A stretch of 64,000 nucleotides of DNA, taken from the NCBI GenBank assembly GCA_017550745.1, contig JAFZOG010000152.1:104575-168574 (forward strand). Reading direction: 5' to 3'. The DNA comes from Clostridia bacterium. Lineage in GTDB: Bacteria > Bacillota > Clostridia > Christensenellales > Aristaeellaceae. A program made the position numbers and the translations under genes. Under the pieces are notes generated by a model that searched no databases, was not told the origin of the DNA, and worked only from the letters and a program-made list of their open reading frames with translations. Positions 6,658 through 15,816 of this stretch are shown here, one piece after another. Position 1 is the stretch's first letter, and the number at the start of each line of letters is the position of its first letter.

Positions 6658-8250
6658 ATGATTCGGATCGGCAATATCAAGGTTCATTTGGACGCGGATG
6701 CGGACGTGCCGCTGCTGCTGGCCCTCAAAAAGATCAAAACGGACACAAGCGCTGTGACTTCCTGGCGGGTGAGCAGAAAGAGCGTGGACGCCCGGGACAA
6801 GGGCGACGTGCATTTCGTGCTGTCCGTGGACATACAGCTGAAAAATGAAGACGCGGTTTTCAAAAAGCTGAAACCGGGCACAGCGGTCAAAGTACAGCCC
6901 CTGTCCGGCCTGCAGGTGCTCCGCCGGAGTTATTCCGGCCCCCGTCCGGTGGTGGCGGGCTTCGGCCCCGGCGGCTTGTTCGCGGCGCTGACGCTGGCGC
7001 GGGCAGGGATGCGGCCCATCGTGCTGGAACGGGGCGAACGGGTGGATAAGCGCGCCCGGACAACGGAACGCTTCGCCGAAATAGGCGAACTGGATCCGGA
7101 AAGCAATATCCAGTTCGGCGAGGGCGGCGCGGGAGCGTTTTCCGACGGCAAGCTGACCACCGGCATCAAGGACAAACGCTGCGCCGCGGTGCTGAAAGAA
7201 CTATACAACCACGGCGCGCCGGAGGAAATTCTCTATCTGGCCCGGCCGCACATCGGCACGGACAGGCTGCCCAGGGTGGTGGCGTCCATCCGGGAGGAAA
7301 TCCTGTCCTGGGGCGGCGAAGTGCTTTTTTCCGCCAAGCTGACCGGGATACGGCACAGATCGGGCCAACTGGAGGCCGTTGAATACACCGGCGCCGACGG
7401 CCCCGGCGAAATCGTTACCGACGCGCTGATCGTGGCCATCGGCCACAGCGCCGCCGATACCCAGCAGATGCTGTTTAGGGCCGGGGTGAACATGGTGCAG
7501 AAACCCTTTTCCGTAGGGGCCAGGATCGAGCATCCGCAGGCGCTGATCAACAAAAGCCAGTATAGGCAGTTCGCCGGCCATCCCGCCTTAGGCGCGGCGG
7601 AATACCATTTGTCGGTCAAGCTGCCCGACGGACGCGGGGCCTATACCTTCTGCATGTGTCCCGGCGGCACGGTGGCGGCGGCGGCAAGCCGTATCGGAGG
7701 CGTGTGTGTAAACGGGATGAGCCCCTTCGCCCGGGACGGGGAGAACGCCAACGCGGCGCTGCTGGTGGATGTGCGAACGGAGGATTTCGGCGACGATCAC
7801 CCCTTAGCGGGCTACGCCCTGCAAAGGCTCTGGGAGGAGCGGGCTTTCCGCGCGGGCGGCGGCCAGTATTTCGCGCCGGTACAGCTGGCGGGGGATCTGC
7901 TGGCAGGCAGGGAAACGAAAAAACTGAACGGCGCCGTCCGGCCTTCCTACCGTCCCGGCGTGACCCCGGCGGATTTTCGGGCGGTGCTGCCCGGCTACGC
8001 CTATGAGGGGCTGCGCTTCGCCATTCAGGCGTTTGACCGGCAGCTGAAGGGCTTCGCCCTGCCCGACGCGGTGCTGACGGCGGTAGAAAGCCGTTCCTCC
8101 TGCCCGGTGCGCCTTTTGCGTGACAGCCGGTTTGAAAGCAGCATCGGCGGCCTGTACCCCTGCGGCGAAGGGGCCGGCTACGCGGGCGGCATCATGAGCG
8201 CCGCGGTGGACGGCATACGGGTGGCGGAAGCGGTGATTGGGAATCACTGA
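6658..8250 (+). CDS. FAD-dependent dehydrogenase (COG2509 type)
   Basis: A 530-residue flavoprotein. Residues 1-90 are the N-terminal domain characteristic of the uncharacterised COG2509 dehydrogenases. The dinucleotide-binding loop follows in RPVVAGFGPGGLFAAL, with ERG at the end of the second strand; FGEGGAGAFSDGKLTTGIKD and the C-terminal YPCGEGAGYAGGIMSAAVDG are family motifs, the latter closing the FAD site. Substrate is unknown for the family. The ATG at 6658 is chosen because AAAGGAGG ends seven bases before it and because the promoter -10 lies inside the longer upstream frame from 6610. It heads a same-strand group with dtd, an MBL hydrolase and hemZ. Confidence 0.88.
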   Translation: MIRIGNIKVHLDADADVPLLLALKKIKTDTSAVTSWRVSRKSVDARDKGDVHFVLSVDIQLKNEDAVFKKLKPGTAVKVQPLSGLQVLRRSYSGPRPVVAGFGPGGLFAALTLARAGMRPIVLERGERVDKRARTTERFAEIGELDPESNIQFGEGGAGAFSDGKLTTGIKDKRCAAVLKELYNHGAPEEILYLARPHIGTDRLPRVVASIREEILSWGGEVLFSAKLTGIRHRSGQLEAVEYTGADGPGEIVTDALIVAIGHSAADTQQMLFRAGVNMVQKPFSVGARIEHPQALINKSQYRQFAGHPALGAAEYHLSVKLPDGRGAYTFCMCPGGTVAAAASRIGGVCVNGMSPFARDGENANAALLVDVRTEDFGDDHPLAGYALQRLWEERAFRAGGGQYFAPVQLAGDLLAGRETKKLNGAVRPSYRPGVTPADFRAVLPGYAYEGLRFAIQAFDRQLKGFALPDAVLTAVESRSSCPVRLLRDSRFESSIGGLYPCGEGAGYAGGIMSAAVDGIRVAEAVIGNH

Positions 8251-8333
8251 GGCGCTTATCGTGAAGCCTCAAAACGGAAAACCCCAAAAGACTTCACTCC
8301 TGATTTTTCGCTCAATAACCGGAGGTGGATAGC

Positions 8334-8783
8334 ATGCGCAGCGTGGTGCAGCGGGTATCGGAAGCGTTTGTGACGGTGGAGGGGAAAGAAACGGGCCGCG
8401 TTGGAAAGGGCCTGGCGGTCCTGATCGGCGTGGAAGCGGGCGACACGGAGAAGGACGCCGTTTACATGGCGGGCAAGATCGTGAAGCTGCGGATCTTTGA
8501 GGACGAAAACGAAAAGATGAACCTGTCGGTCAAAGACGTGGGCGGCGGCATCCTGGCTGTCAGCCAGTTCACGCTGCTGGGCGACGCCCGGGGCCAGAAC
8601 CGGCCTGGCTTTACGCAGGCGGAAGCCCCGGAGCGGGCGAACGGACTGTACGAGCTCTGCTGCGCCGAAATGCGCAGGCTGGGCGTGCCCGTAGAAAACG
8701 GCGTGTTCCGCACGCATATGATGGTGCATCTCACCAACGACGGGCCGGTGACCATTCTGCTGGACAGCCGCAAACAATTCTGA
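8334..8783 (+). CDS. dtd: D-aminoacyl-tRNA deacylase
   Basis: A 149-residue protein of normal DTD length that hydrolyses D-amino acids (and glycine mischarged on tRNA-Ala) from tRNA. It begins MRSVVQRVSEAFVTVEG and has both active-site signatures: the SQFTLLGD motif and the C-terminal LTNDGPVTILL (the Gly-cisPro pair that excludes L-aminoacyl groups). GGAGGTGG lies just upstream of the ATG at 8334; an in-frame GTG at 8325 falls inside that ribosome site and is unlikely. The next gene starts eleven bases after the stop. Confidence 0.97.
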   Translation: MRSVVQRVSEAFVTVEGKETGRVGKGLAVLIGVEAGDTEKDAVYMAGKIVKLRIFEDENEKMNLSVKDVGGGILAVSQFTLLGDARGQNRPGFTQAEAPERANGLYELCCAEMRRLGVPVENGVFRTHMMVHLTNDGPVTILLDSRKQF

Positions 8784-8793
8784 AGGAGTCTTT

Positions 8794-9387
8794 ATGAAAA
8801 TCGACACGCTGGTTTTAGGCCCGGTACAGACCAATTGTTATATCGTATACAATGAAGGCGCGAAGGAAGCCGTCATCATCGACCCTGCCGCCGAACCGGA
8901 AAAAATACAGGAAGCCCTGGACGGCAAGCGGGCGGCGGCAATCCTGCTGACCCACGGGCATTTCGACCATACCGGCGCGCTGGAAGCCTTTAAAGGCACG
9001 CCCATTTACATCCACCCTTCCGACGATGTGATGCTTTCCGACCCGGTGTGGAGCGCGGGCGCTATGTTCCGGGACAAAGCGCCGCGGCCTGCCGCCACGG
9101 ACTATGTGCGGGAGGGGATGAAGCTGCACCTTGCGGAGCTGGACATTACGGTCATGCACACGCCGGGCCATACCCTGGGCAGCGTGGTCTATGCCATCGG
9201 CGATACGCTGTTTACCGGCGACACGCTGTTCTGCGGCGGTTATGGCCGGACGGATTTGATGGGCGGGGACGTAGACGAGATCGCCCGCTCCATCATGCGC
9301 CTGCTCCGGGAGGAGAAGGACTGGATCATCTGCCCGGGACACGGCAGCCTAAGCACCCTGAACGAAGAAAAAGCCAGGTATATTTGA
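8794..9387 (+). CDS. MBL-fold metallo-hydrolase (glyoxalase II-like)
   Basis: A 197-residue, single-domain metallo-beta-lactamase-fold hydrolase. The metal ligands are visible: THGHFDHTG (HxHxDH), HTPGHTLGS, FTGDTLFCGGYGR and the final CPGHGSLST. The size and motif spacing match the YcbL/YqgX-type short glyoxalase II proteins that hydrolyse thioesters; the natural substrate is not known. AAGGAG precedes the ATG. The dtd, MBL, hemZ order is common in Clostridia, and the short spacers suggest one transcript. Confidence 0.9.
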   Translation: MKIDTLVLGPVQTNCYIVYNEGAKEAVIIDPAAEPEKIQEALDGKRAAAILLTHGHFDHTGALEAFKGTPIYIHPSDDVMLSDPVWSAGAMFRDKAPRPAATDYVREGMKLHLAELDITVMHTPGHTLGSVVYAIGDTLFTGDTLFCGGYGRTDLMGGDVDEIARSIMRLLREEKDWIICPGHGSLSTLNEEKARYI

Positions 9388-9409
9388 TGCTTTCTATCGG
9401 AGAATAAAC

Positions 9410-10885
9410 ATGAACCCGACGATTTCACTCTTCACGCCCACCCCCCAGTTTGCCAACGATTTGGCGGATGTGGTGCGTATTTTCTGGGGCGGGGCGCAGT
9501 TCCGGGTCAACGAACCGGGCGGGGAAATAACGGTGGCCCACACGGAGACGGAAGAAAACGGCGTGCGCCGCTGCCGGATCGCAATGACTGGGGCGTGTTC
9601 AGGCTGCGCGGAAAAGACCAGGGGAATTTCCTCCGACCCCTTGCTGGAAAAGCGTTATCACAAGCGCCTCATCAAGCAGGCGCTCTACGACGTTATGAAG
9701 CAGGTCACGGGACGCACGCCGCCCTGGGGGTCCCTGACGGGCATCCGCCCCACAAGACTGCTGTATGAAGGCATGAGCCGTGGCCTTACGCTGGCGGAGG
9801 CCGAGACGGAGACGCGGGACATCTTTGACTTAAAACCTGAAAAGGCCGCGCTGCTGCGCGAAATCATTGAAGTGCAGCAGACGCTTCCTGCGCCCCGGGA
9901 CGACGAAGCGGATCTGTATGTCGGCATTCCCTTCTGCGTGTCGCGGTGCGCCTACTGCTCGTTTTTAAGCGGCGAGGTGGGGAAGGGAAAACAGCTTCCG
10001 CCCTATGTGGACGCGCTGGAAAAAGAAATCGCCGGCACCCTGGCATTGATGGACAGGCAGGGCCTTAAACCCCGCGCCTTTTATATGGGCGGCGGCACCC
10101 CGACTTCTCTGAGCGCCGCGCAGCTGGACAGGGTGCTGTCCGCCGCGCAGCCTTTCATCGACCGCGCCCTGGAGGTAACCGTGGAAGCGGGCCGTCCGGA
10201 CACCATTGACGCGGAAAAGCTGGCGGTCATCCGCAGCCGCGGAGCCACCCGCATTTCCATCAATCCCCAGACCATGCATGACGAAACGCTGCAAAGGATC
10301 GGACGCCGCCATACCACCGCCCAGACCGAAGCCGCCTATGCGTTGGCACGGAAAACGGGCTTTTCCCACATCAACATGGACCTGATTGCCGGACTGCCGG
10401 GGGAAAACCTGGGCATGTTTCTGGAAACGCTGCGGTGGAGCCGTTCGCTGGCCCCGGAAAGCCTCACCGTCCACACCTTGTCCATCAAGCGCAGCAGCCT
10501 GCTGCACCTGTGGGAGGCGCAGCTCCCCGACGGGGAAATGGTAGCGCGCATGGTGGACGCGGGAAGGGAGGAAGCCGCCGGCCGCGGCATGCAGCCCTAT
10601 TACCTTTACCGCCAGAAGCACATGGCGGGCAACCTGGAAAACGTAGGCTATGCCCTGCCCGGCCACGCCTGTGTCTATAACGTGGACATGATGGAGGAAA
10701 CCGGCCATGTGCTGGCCTGCGGCGCGGGCGCTATCAGCAAGCGGGTCGATCCCGCCATCGGCCGCATCGAACGCGCCCCCAACGTGAGCGAAATCAAAAA
10801 CTATCTGGAACGGACGGACGAAATGCTTTCCAGAAAGCAGCTCCTGTGGCAAAGCGACTGGAAGCGATCCGCCCCCAGCCGCTGA
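9410..10885 (+). CDS. hemZ: Coproporphyrinogen dehydrogenase HemZ (radical SAM)
   Basis: A 491-residue HemW/HemN-type radical-SAM protein. About 165 N-terminal residues form the HemZ-specific extension (WGSLTGIRPTRLLYEG is diagnostic). The cluster motif CVSRCAYC has Cys176, Cys180 and Cys183, followed by FYMGGGTPTSL, RISINPQTM and INMDLIAGLPGE. HemZ is assigned to anaerobic oxidation of coproporphyrinogen III, but many Clostridia carrying it lack a full haem pathway and no other haem gene is in this window, so its substrate here is uncertain. Note Gln in INPQTM where HemN/HemW have a similar polar residue. CGGAG lies upstream of the start. Confidence 0.9.
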   Translation: MNPTISLFTPTPQFANDLADVVRIFWGGAQFRVNEPGGEITVAHTETEENGVRRCRIAMTGACSGCAEKTRGISSDPLLEKRYHKRLIKQALYDVMKQVTGRTPPWGSLTGIRPTRLLYEGMSRGLTLAEAETETRDIFDLKPEKAALLREIIEVQQTLPAPRDDEADLYVGIPFCVSRCAYCSFLSGEVGKGKQLPPYVDALEKEIAGTLALMDRQGLKPRAFYMGGGTPTSLSAAQLDRVLSAAQPFIDRALEVTVEAGRPDTIDAEKLAVIRSRGATRISINPQTMHDETLQRIGRRHTTAQTEAAYALARKTGFSHINMDLIAGLPGENLGMFLETLRWSRSLAPESLTVHTLSIKRSSLLHLWEAQLPDGEMVARMVDAGREEAAGRGMQPYYLYRQKHMAGNLENVGYALPGHACVYNVDMMEETGHVLACGAGAISKRVDPAIGRIERAPNVSEIKNYLERTDEMLSRKQLLWQSDWKRSAPSR

Positions 10886-10941
10886 AACGCGCCCCATGTA
10901 CGAAGAAAACGAAGAAAATTCTCTGTTTCCGGTTTCAAGGC

Positions 10942-10970
10942 TTGCATCATCCGTCAAAATACATTATACT
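10942..10970 (+). promoter_or_regulatory. Promoter of the asp23-fakA operon
   Basis: TTGCAT (10942-10947), 17-base spacer, TATACT (10965-10970). Confidence 0.8.
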
Positions 10971-10976
10971 ATAGAT

Positions 10977-11001
10977 TGATTCAGATTGTCCATCTGAATC
11001 A
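10977..11001 (+). promoter_or_regulatory. Perfect inverted repeat at the 5' end of the asp23 leader
   Basis: TGATTCAGAT (10977-10986), five-base loop, ATCTGAATCA (10992-11001). It starts about seven bases after the -10, so it would be the first element of the mRNA. It could be an operator or a 5' stabilising hairpin. Confidence 0.6.
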
Positions 11002-11026
11002 GAACCGGCTTTAAAGGAGGTTCGTA

Positions 11027-11380
11027 ATGATGGAGTGTAAAATCAAAAATGATCTGGGCACCATCTATATCGCTGAAGACGTGATGCTCAAGGTCGTTGG
11101 ATATGCGGCATTGGAATGCTACGGTATCGTGGCCATGTGCTCCAAGCGCGCCAAGGACGGCTTGGTGGAATGGCTGGGCCGGGAAAATTTGAGCAAGGGC
11201 GTGCAGGTGCGCCTGGTGGATGACCAGTTGGACGTGGATCTGTTCATCGTGGTGGAATACGGCATTTCCGTAGCCGAGGTGTGCAAAACCATCGTCGAGG
11301 TCGTTCGCTATAAGCTCGAGGGCATGACGGGCGTCAAGGTTCGCTCCGTCAATATTTCCGTGGAAGGTATCCGCATTTGA
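11027..11380 (+). CDS. Asp23/Gls24 family protein (YloU-like)
   Basis: A 117-residue Asp23/Gls24 family protein: IYIAEDVMLKVVGYAALECYGIV, DDQLDVDLFIVVEYGISVAEVCKTIVEVVRYKLE and GVKVRSVNISVEGI are the family core. Members are small, abundant, often membrane-associated proteins linked to envelope stress; in Bacillus yloU precedes yloV (fakA), the same order as here. AGGAGG lies seven bases before the ATG. It shares a transcript with the next gene (30-base gap). Confidence 0.92.
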   Translation: MMECKIKNDLGTIYIAEDVMLKVVGYAALECYGIVAMCSKRAKDGLVEWLGRENLSKGVQVRLVDDQLDVDLFIVVEYGISVAEVCKTIVEVVRYKLEGMTGVKVRSVNISVEGIRI

Positions 11381-11410
11381 TTTTCCACGATTTGAACGGA
11401 GGGAAAACCT

Positions 11411-13060
11411 TTGATACAGGTACAGTCGATTGACGGGCTGCTGCTGCGGGAAATGGTGCTGGCGGGAGCGGCTTTACTGGAAAAGAACCGGGAGATGGTG
11501 GACGCCCTGAACGTTTTCCCCGTGCCCGACGGGGACACCGGCACCAACATGTCGCTGACCATGGCCAGCGCCACCAGGGAAATCAATTCCAAGGAATTTA
11601 CCCGTGCGGACGAAGCGGCGGAGGCCCTGAGCAAAGGCGCGCTGCGGGGAGCACGGGGCAACAGCGGCGTCATCACCAGCCAGCTTTTTCGCGGGTTCGC
11701 CAAGGCATTAAAAGGTGTGGATAAAATTACCCCCGTACTGTTTGCCGCCGCCCTGCAAAAGGGGGCAGAAACGGCTTACAAAGCAGTCATGAAGCCCAAG
11801 GAAGGCACCATCCTGACCGTTGCCCGCACCATCGCCGAGGACGCGGTGAAGCAGGCGGAAGCCGCGCCGGATGATTACGACGCGCTGTTCAACGTGATCC
11901 TGCAAAGCGGCGAAGCCATCCTGAAACGCACGCCCGAAATGCTGCCCGTGCTGAAGCAGGCGGGGGTGGTGGACGCGGGCGGGCGGGGCCTGCTGCTGAT
12001 CTACACCGGCTATGCCGCGGTGCTGCGGGGCGAGACCATCGAGGAAGCCGCGGCGGAGGAAGCCGCCGCAGAAGCAGCGGTGTTCGTGGACGACCACGAC
12101 GCGCTGGAGGACATCAAATTCTCCTACCACACCGGCTTCCAGGTGAAAAACATCAGGGATGAAGTGCAGGAAAGCGACATCGACCATTTCCGCCGCCGCC
12201 TGAACCGGGTGGGGGATACGGTGCTGCTGGAGGGCGGTAAAGAGGAGGGCCTCACCGCCCATGTGCATACCAACGATCCCGGCCGGGTGCTGCAATACGG
12301 CATGGAGCTGGGGGACCTGGTGAACATCGATATTGAAAACCTGCTGGAAACCCGCAGGCAGAAAGAAGAAGCCGCGGCGGAACAGCACGCCAAGGAACCG
12401 CCCAAGCCTTTTGGCATGGTGAGCGTTTCCCTGGGGGAGGGCTTCTCCAGCATTTTGAAGGATTTGCAGGTGGACGCCATCGTGGAGGGCGGACAAACCA
12501 TGAACCCCTCCATCGAGGACCTGTCCAAGGCCATCGAATCCGTGAACGCGGAAACGGTATTTGTGTTCCCCAATAACGGCAACATCATCCTGGCCGCGCA
12601 GCAGGCCGCGAAAATCAGCGATAAGCACGTAGTGGTCATCCCCACCAAGAATGTGGCCATGGGCATTGCCGCGGCGGTGGCTTTCCAGCCTGACATGAGC
12701 GCTGATGAAAATGCCAAGCGCATGGAGGAAGCCGCCCAGAAAGTGCGCACAGGCACCATCACCTACGCCGTGCGCGACAGCGATTTTGAGGATATGCATA
12801 TTGCCGAGGGCGATATCATCGGCCTGCACAACGGCAAAGTGGAGTTCAAGTCCGATAACGTGCATGATGTGGCCTTGGCGCTGCTCAAAGCCATCGTGAC
12901 CGAGGACGACGGCCTGGTGACCGTGTATTACGGCGCGGACACCAAGGAAGAGGACGCCGAAGCCCTGGGCGCGGAGATCGAAGAATTGTATCCCGACTGC
13001 GACGTGGAAGTGCATGCGGGCGGACAGCCGCTGTATTATTACCTGCTGGCGGTGGAATAA
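11411..13060 (+). CDS. fakA: Fatty acid kinase subunit A (DAK2/DegV-like, YloV)
   Basis: A 549-residue DhaL-domain kinase. The first 200 residues form the ATP-binding DAK2 domain with NVFPVPDGDTGTNMSLTM, whose aspartates bind Mg-ATP, and GARGNSGVITSQLFRG. The middle and C-terminal part (YHTGFQV.., HVHTNDPGRVLQYG, VFPNNGNIILAAQQA, GIAAAVAFQPD) match FakA, which phosphorylates fatty acids held by FakB (DegV) partners so that host or exogenous fatty acids can enter phospholipid synthesis. No fakB lies in the window. The start is TTG at 11411, supported by GGAGGG eight bases upstream. A weak hairpin terminator follows. Confidence 0.93.
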   Translation: MIQVQSIDGLLLREMVLAGAALLEKNREMVDALNVFPVPDGDTGTNMSLTMASATREINSKEFTRADEAAEALSKGALRGARGNSGVITSQLFRGFAKALKGVDKITPVLFAAALQKGAETAYKAVMKPKEGTILTVARTIAEDAVKQAEAAPDDYDALFNVILQSGEAILKRTPEMLPVLKQAGVVDAGGRGLLLIYTGYAAVLRGETIEEAAAEEAAAEAAVFVDDHDALEDIKFSYHTGFQVKNIRDEVQESDIDHFRRRLNRVGDTVLLEGGKEEGLTAHVHTNDPGRVLQYGMELGDLVNIDIENLLETRRQKEEAAAEQHAKEPPKPFGMVSVSLGEGFSSILKDLQVDAIVEGGQTMNPSIEDLSKAIESVNAETVFVFPNNGNIILAAQQAAKISDKHVVVIPTKNVAMGIAAAVAFQPDMSADENAKRMEEAAQKVRTGTITYAVRDSDFEDMHIAEGDIIGLHNGKVEFKSDNVHDVALALLKAIVTEDDGLVTVYYGADTKEEDAEALGAEIEELYPDCDVEVHAGGQPLYYYLLAVE

Positions 13061-13085
13061 AAATCTGATAAGGCTGCTTACCGTG

Positions 13086-13124
13086 GGGGCTGCTGCACTT
13101 TTTTGTTAGTGCAACAGCTCCTTT
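13086..13124 (+). terminator. Putative terminator after fakA
   Basis: GGGGCTGCTGCACT (13086-13099) pairs with AGTGCAACAGCTCC (13108-13121) with one mismatch and one G-T pair; the following T run is short. Confidence 0.5.
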
Positions 13125-13179
13125 GATTCGGCCGCATTTACCAATTTTGCAGCATTTCCTTTTCATTTTGGCCGTGCTG

Positions 13180-13188
13180 TGGTATACT
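13180..13188 (+). promoter_or_regulatory. Extended -10 promoter of polA
   Basis: TGTGG then TATACT at 13183-13188, giving an extended -10; the -35 region (TTTTCA) is poor. Confidence 0.5.
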
Positions 13189-13237
13189 GAATTGTATATT
13201 TCCGCCGGAACGCGCTTCCGGCAGATGAGGTGATTTC

Positions 13238-15778
13238 ATGCGGGAAACGCTGCTGGCCGTGGACGGAAACAGCCTGATGCACCGAGCCTTTCACGCCCTG
13301 CCGCTGCTTGACACGGGCGGCACGTACACCAACGCCGCCTTCGGCTTTTTATCCATGCTGCTCAAAGCTGTGCAGGAGGTATCGCCGCGTTATATCGCCG
13401 TGGCGTTTGACCTGCCCGTCCCCACCTTCCGCCACACCGCCTATGCCGACTATAAGGCGGGCCGCCGCGCCATGCCGGAGGAGCTGAAACCCCAGTTTCC
13501 GCTGATCAGGGAAATCTTGGGCGAAATGAAGCTGGGCGTGCTGACGGCGGAGGGCTACGAGGCCGATGATATCCTGGGCACGCTGTCCGTCAAGTGCCGG
13601 GACAACGGGCTGGACTGCGTGCTGCTCACCGGCGACCGGGATGCGCTGCAATTGATCGGCGACGGAACAAAGGTGCTTTTTACCCGGAAGGGGATCACGG
13701 AAAGCACGCTGTTCGATTCCGCCGGGGTGAAGGAATACTTCGGCGTCACACCAGAGCAGGTGACAGACTGGAAGGGCCTGATGGGAGACGCCAGCGACAA
13801 CATTCCCGGCATTCCCGGCGTGGGGGAGAAGACCGCGCTGAAACTGCTGGGCGAGTACGGCACGCTGGAAAACGTGCTGGCCCATGGGGATGAAATCAAG
13901 GGCAAGCTGGGCGAAAAGGTGCGGGACAACGCGGAGCTCGCCAGGTTTTCCAAAGACCTGGCCACCATCCGCCCCACCGCGCCGATCATATTTGACCTGA
14001 ATGCATTCGACGCTTCCCATATGGCGGAAGGACTGGCTGTTTTGCGCAAATACCAGCTGAACGGCATCGCGTCCAGGCTGGAAAAAATGTCGCCCGCCGC
14101 GGAAAGCGTTTCGGAAGAAACCGGTAAAGAAGCGGAGTTTGCCGAGGAAACGTTGCAAACCGCGGAAGAAATCGGCCGCTTCCTTTCGTTTATCAAGGGA
14201 CAGCCCGCCGCCCTGCACGTGACGCCCACCCGCATGACCGTGGCCGGGCGGGGCCGCCTGGGAGAGATCGCGCTGCAGCAGGATATGCTGTCGGCGGGTT
14301 TGCTGCCGGACGAAGCCTGGCAGGCGCTCAGGCCCCTGCTGTCCGAAAAGCTGTATGTCCACGACGGGAAAGCCCTCCTGCATCAATTGGCCGATATGGG
14401 CCTGCCCCTGCCGTCGTTCGCCTGGGATACCATGCTGGGGGCGTATCTGCACAATCCCCAGGAAAAGTCCTATGCCCTGTCCCAGTTCACCCGGGAGGAC
14501 GCGGCGGGCGTGCTGACGCTGGCTGAAAAACAGCGCAGGCAGCTGGAAGAGGAAGGCATGACATCCCTCATGCGGGACGTGGAAATGCCGCTGCTGTATG
14601 TGCTCTTTGATATGGAGCAGGCCGGCTTCCAGGTGGACGGCCAGGTGCTGCGGGAGCTGGGCGCGGCGTTTACGAAGCAGGCGGAGGAATTAAAGGAAGA
14701 AGTATACAGGCTCACCGGCGTTTCAGGCTTCAACCTGAACAGCACCCAGCAGCTGGGCAAGGTGCTGTTTGAAACCCTGGATTTGCCGCACGGCAAAAAG
14801 ACCACCCGCGGCTATTCCACCGACGCGGAAACCCTGGAAAAGCTGGCCGACCTGCACTCCTGCATTCCGCCCATCCTGAAATACCGCCAGGTGGTGAAGC
14901 TGAACAGCACCTATATCGACGCGCTGCTGCGCAAGATGGACGCGACGGGCAGGGTGCATACGTATTTCGATCAGACCGGCACAGCCACGGGCCGCATATC
15001 GTCCAGCGAACCCAACCTGCAGAATATTCCCGTCCGCACGGAAATGGGCCGGGAGATCCGCAAGGCGTTCATCACGAAGCCCGGCTGCGTGCTGGCCGAC
15101 GCGGATTACAGCCAGATCGAGCTGCGCGTGCTGGCCCATTTTTCCGGCGACCCGGCCATGGTGGACGCTTTTAGGAACGGCCAGGACGTGCATACCCGCA
15201 CGGCGGCGGAGGTGTACGGCGTGCCCATGGAGCAGGTGACCCGGGAAATGCGCTCCAGCGCGAAGGCCGTGAACTTCGGCCTGGTGTACGGCATCAGCGA
15301 ATTCGGCCTGGCCCGGAACATCGGCGTCAGCCGGAAGCGGGCCGGGGAATTCATCGCCCGGTATTTTGACCGCTATCCCGGGGTGAAGCGGTTCATGGAT
15401 GAAGCCGTGAAAGTGGGCTATGACAAGGGCTACGCCGTTACCCTGATGGGCAGGCGGCGTCAGCTGCCCGAGCTGAAAGCCGGCAACGCCAACACCCGGA
15501 ATTTCGGCGAGCGCGCCGCCATGAACACCCCCGTCCAGGGCACGGCGGCGGACATCATCAAGCTGGCCATGGTGCGGGTGCATGACACGCTGAAAAAAGA
15601 GGGCCTGCAGGCCAGGCTGATTTTGCAGGTACACGACGAATTATTGATCGAAGCGCCCAGGGAAGAAAAAGAAACCGTCTGCCGCATCCTGCAGGAGTGC
15701 ATGGAGCAGGTGTTCACTCTCTCGGTGCCGCTGGCAGCGGAGGTCAAGACGGGGCAGAGCTGGTTTGAGACGAAGTAG
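13238..15778 (+). CDS. polA: DNA polymerase I
   Basis: An 846-residue family A polymerase used in Okazaki-fragment maturation and excision repair. Residues 1-290 are the 5'-3' flap nuclease (LAVDGNSLMHRAF, EADDILGTL, TGDRDALQL, GDASDNIPGIPGVGEKTA). The central domain (about 310-470) is the 3'-5' exonuclease fold but lacks the catalytic DxE of motif I (AALHVTPTRM stands there), so proofreading should be absent, as in many Firmicutes and Thermus Pol I. The polymerase motifs are intact: DADYSQIELRVLAHFS (A), RSSAKAVNFGLVYGIS (O helix, B) and QVHDELLIEAP (C). The ATG is preceded by GATGAGGTGA. Confidence 0.97.
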   Translation: MRETLLAVDGNSLMHRAFHALPLLDTGGTYTNAAFGFLSMLLKAVQEVSPRYIAVAFDLPVPTFRHTAYADYKAGRRAMPEELKPQFPLIREILGEMKLGVLTAEGYEADDILGTLSVKCRDNGLDCVLLTGDRDALQLIGDGTKVLFTRKGITESTLFDSAGVKEYFGVTPEQVTDWKGLMGDASDNIPGIPGVGEKTALKLLGEYGTLENVLAHGDEIKGKLGEKVRDNAELARFSKDLATIRPTAPIIFDLNAFDASHMAEGLAVLRKYQLNGIASRLEKMSPAAESVSEETGKEAEFAEETLQTAEEIGRFLSFIKGQPAALHVTPTRMTVAGRGRLGEIALQQDMLSAGLLPDEAWQALRPLLSEKLYVHDGKALLHQLADMGLPLPSFAWDTMLGAYLHNPQEKSYALSQFTREDAAGVLTLAEKQRRQLEEEGMTSLMRDVEMPLLYVLFDMEQAGFQVDGQVLRELGAAFTKQAEELKEEVYRLTGVSGFNLNSTQQLGKVLFETLDLPHGKKTTRGYSTDAETLEKLADLHSCIPPILKYRQVVKLNSTYIDALLRKMDATGRVHTYFDQTGTATGRISSSEPNLQNIPVRTEMGREIRKAFITKPGCVLADADYSQIELRVLAHFSGDPAMVDAFRNGQDVHTRTAAEVYGVPMEQVTREMRSSAKAVNFGLVYGISEFGLARNIGVSRKRAGEFIARYFDRYPGVKRFMDEAVKVGYDKGYAVTLMGRRRQLPELKAGNANTRNFGERAAMNTPVQGTAADIIKLAMVRVHDTLKKEGLQARLILQVHDELLIEAPREEKETVCRILQECMEQVFTLSVPLAAEVKTGQSWFETK

Positions 15779-15816
15779 CGGCATCCTGTTTGACGCGGTA
15801 ATTGAGGTGGAAATCT

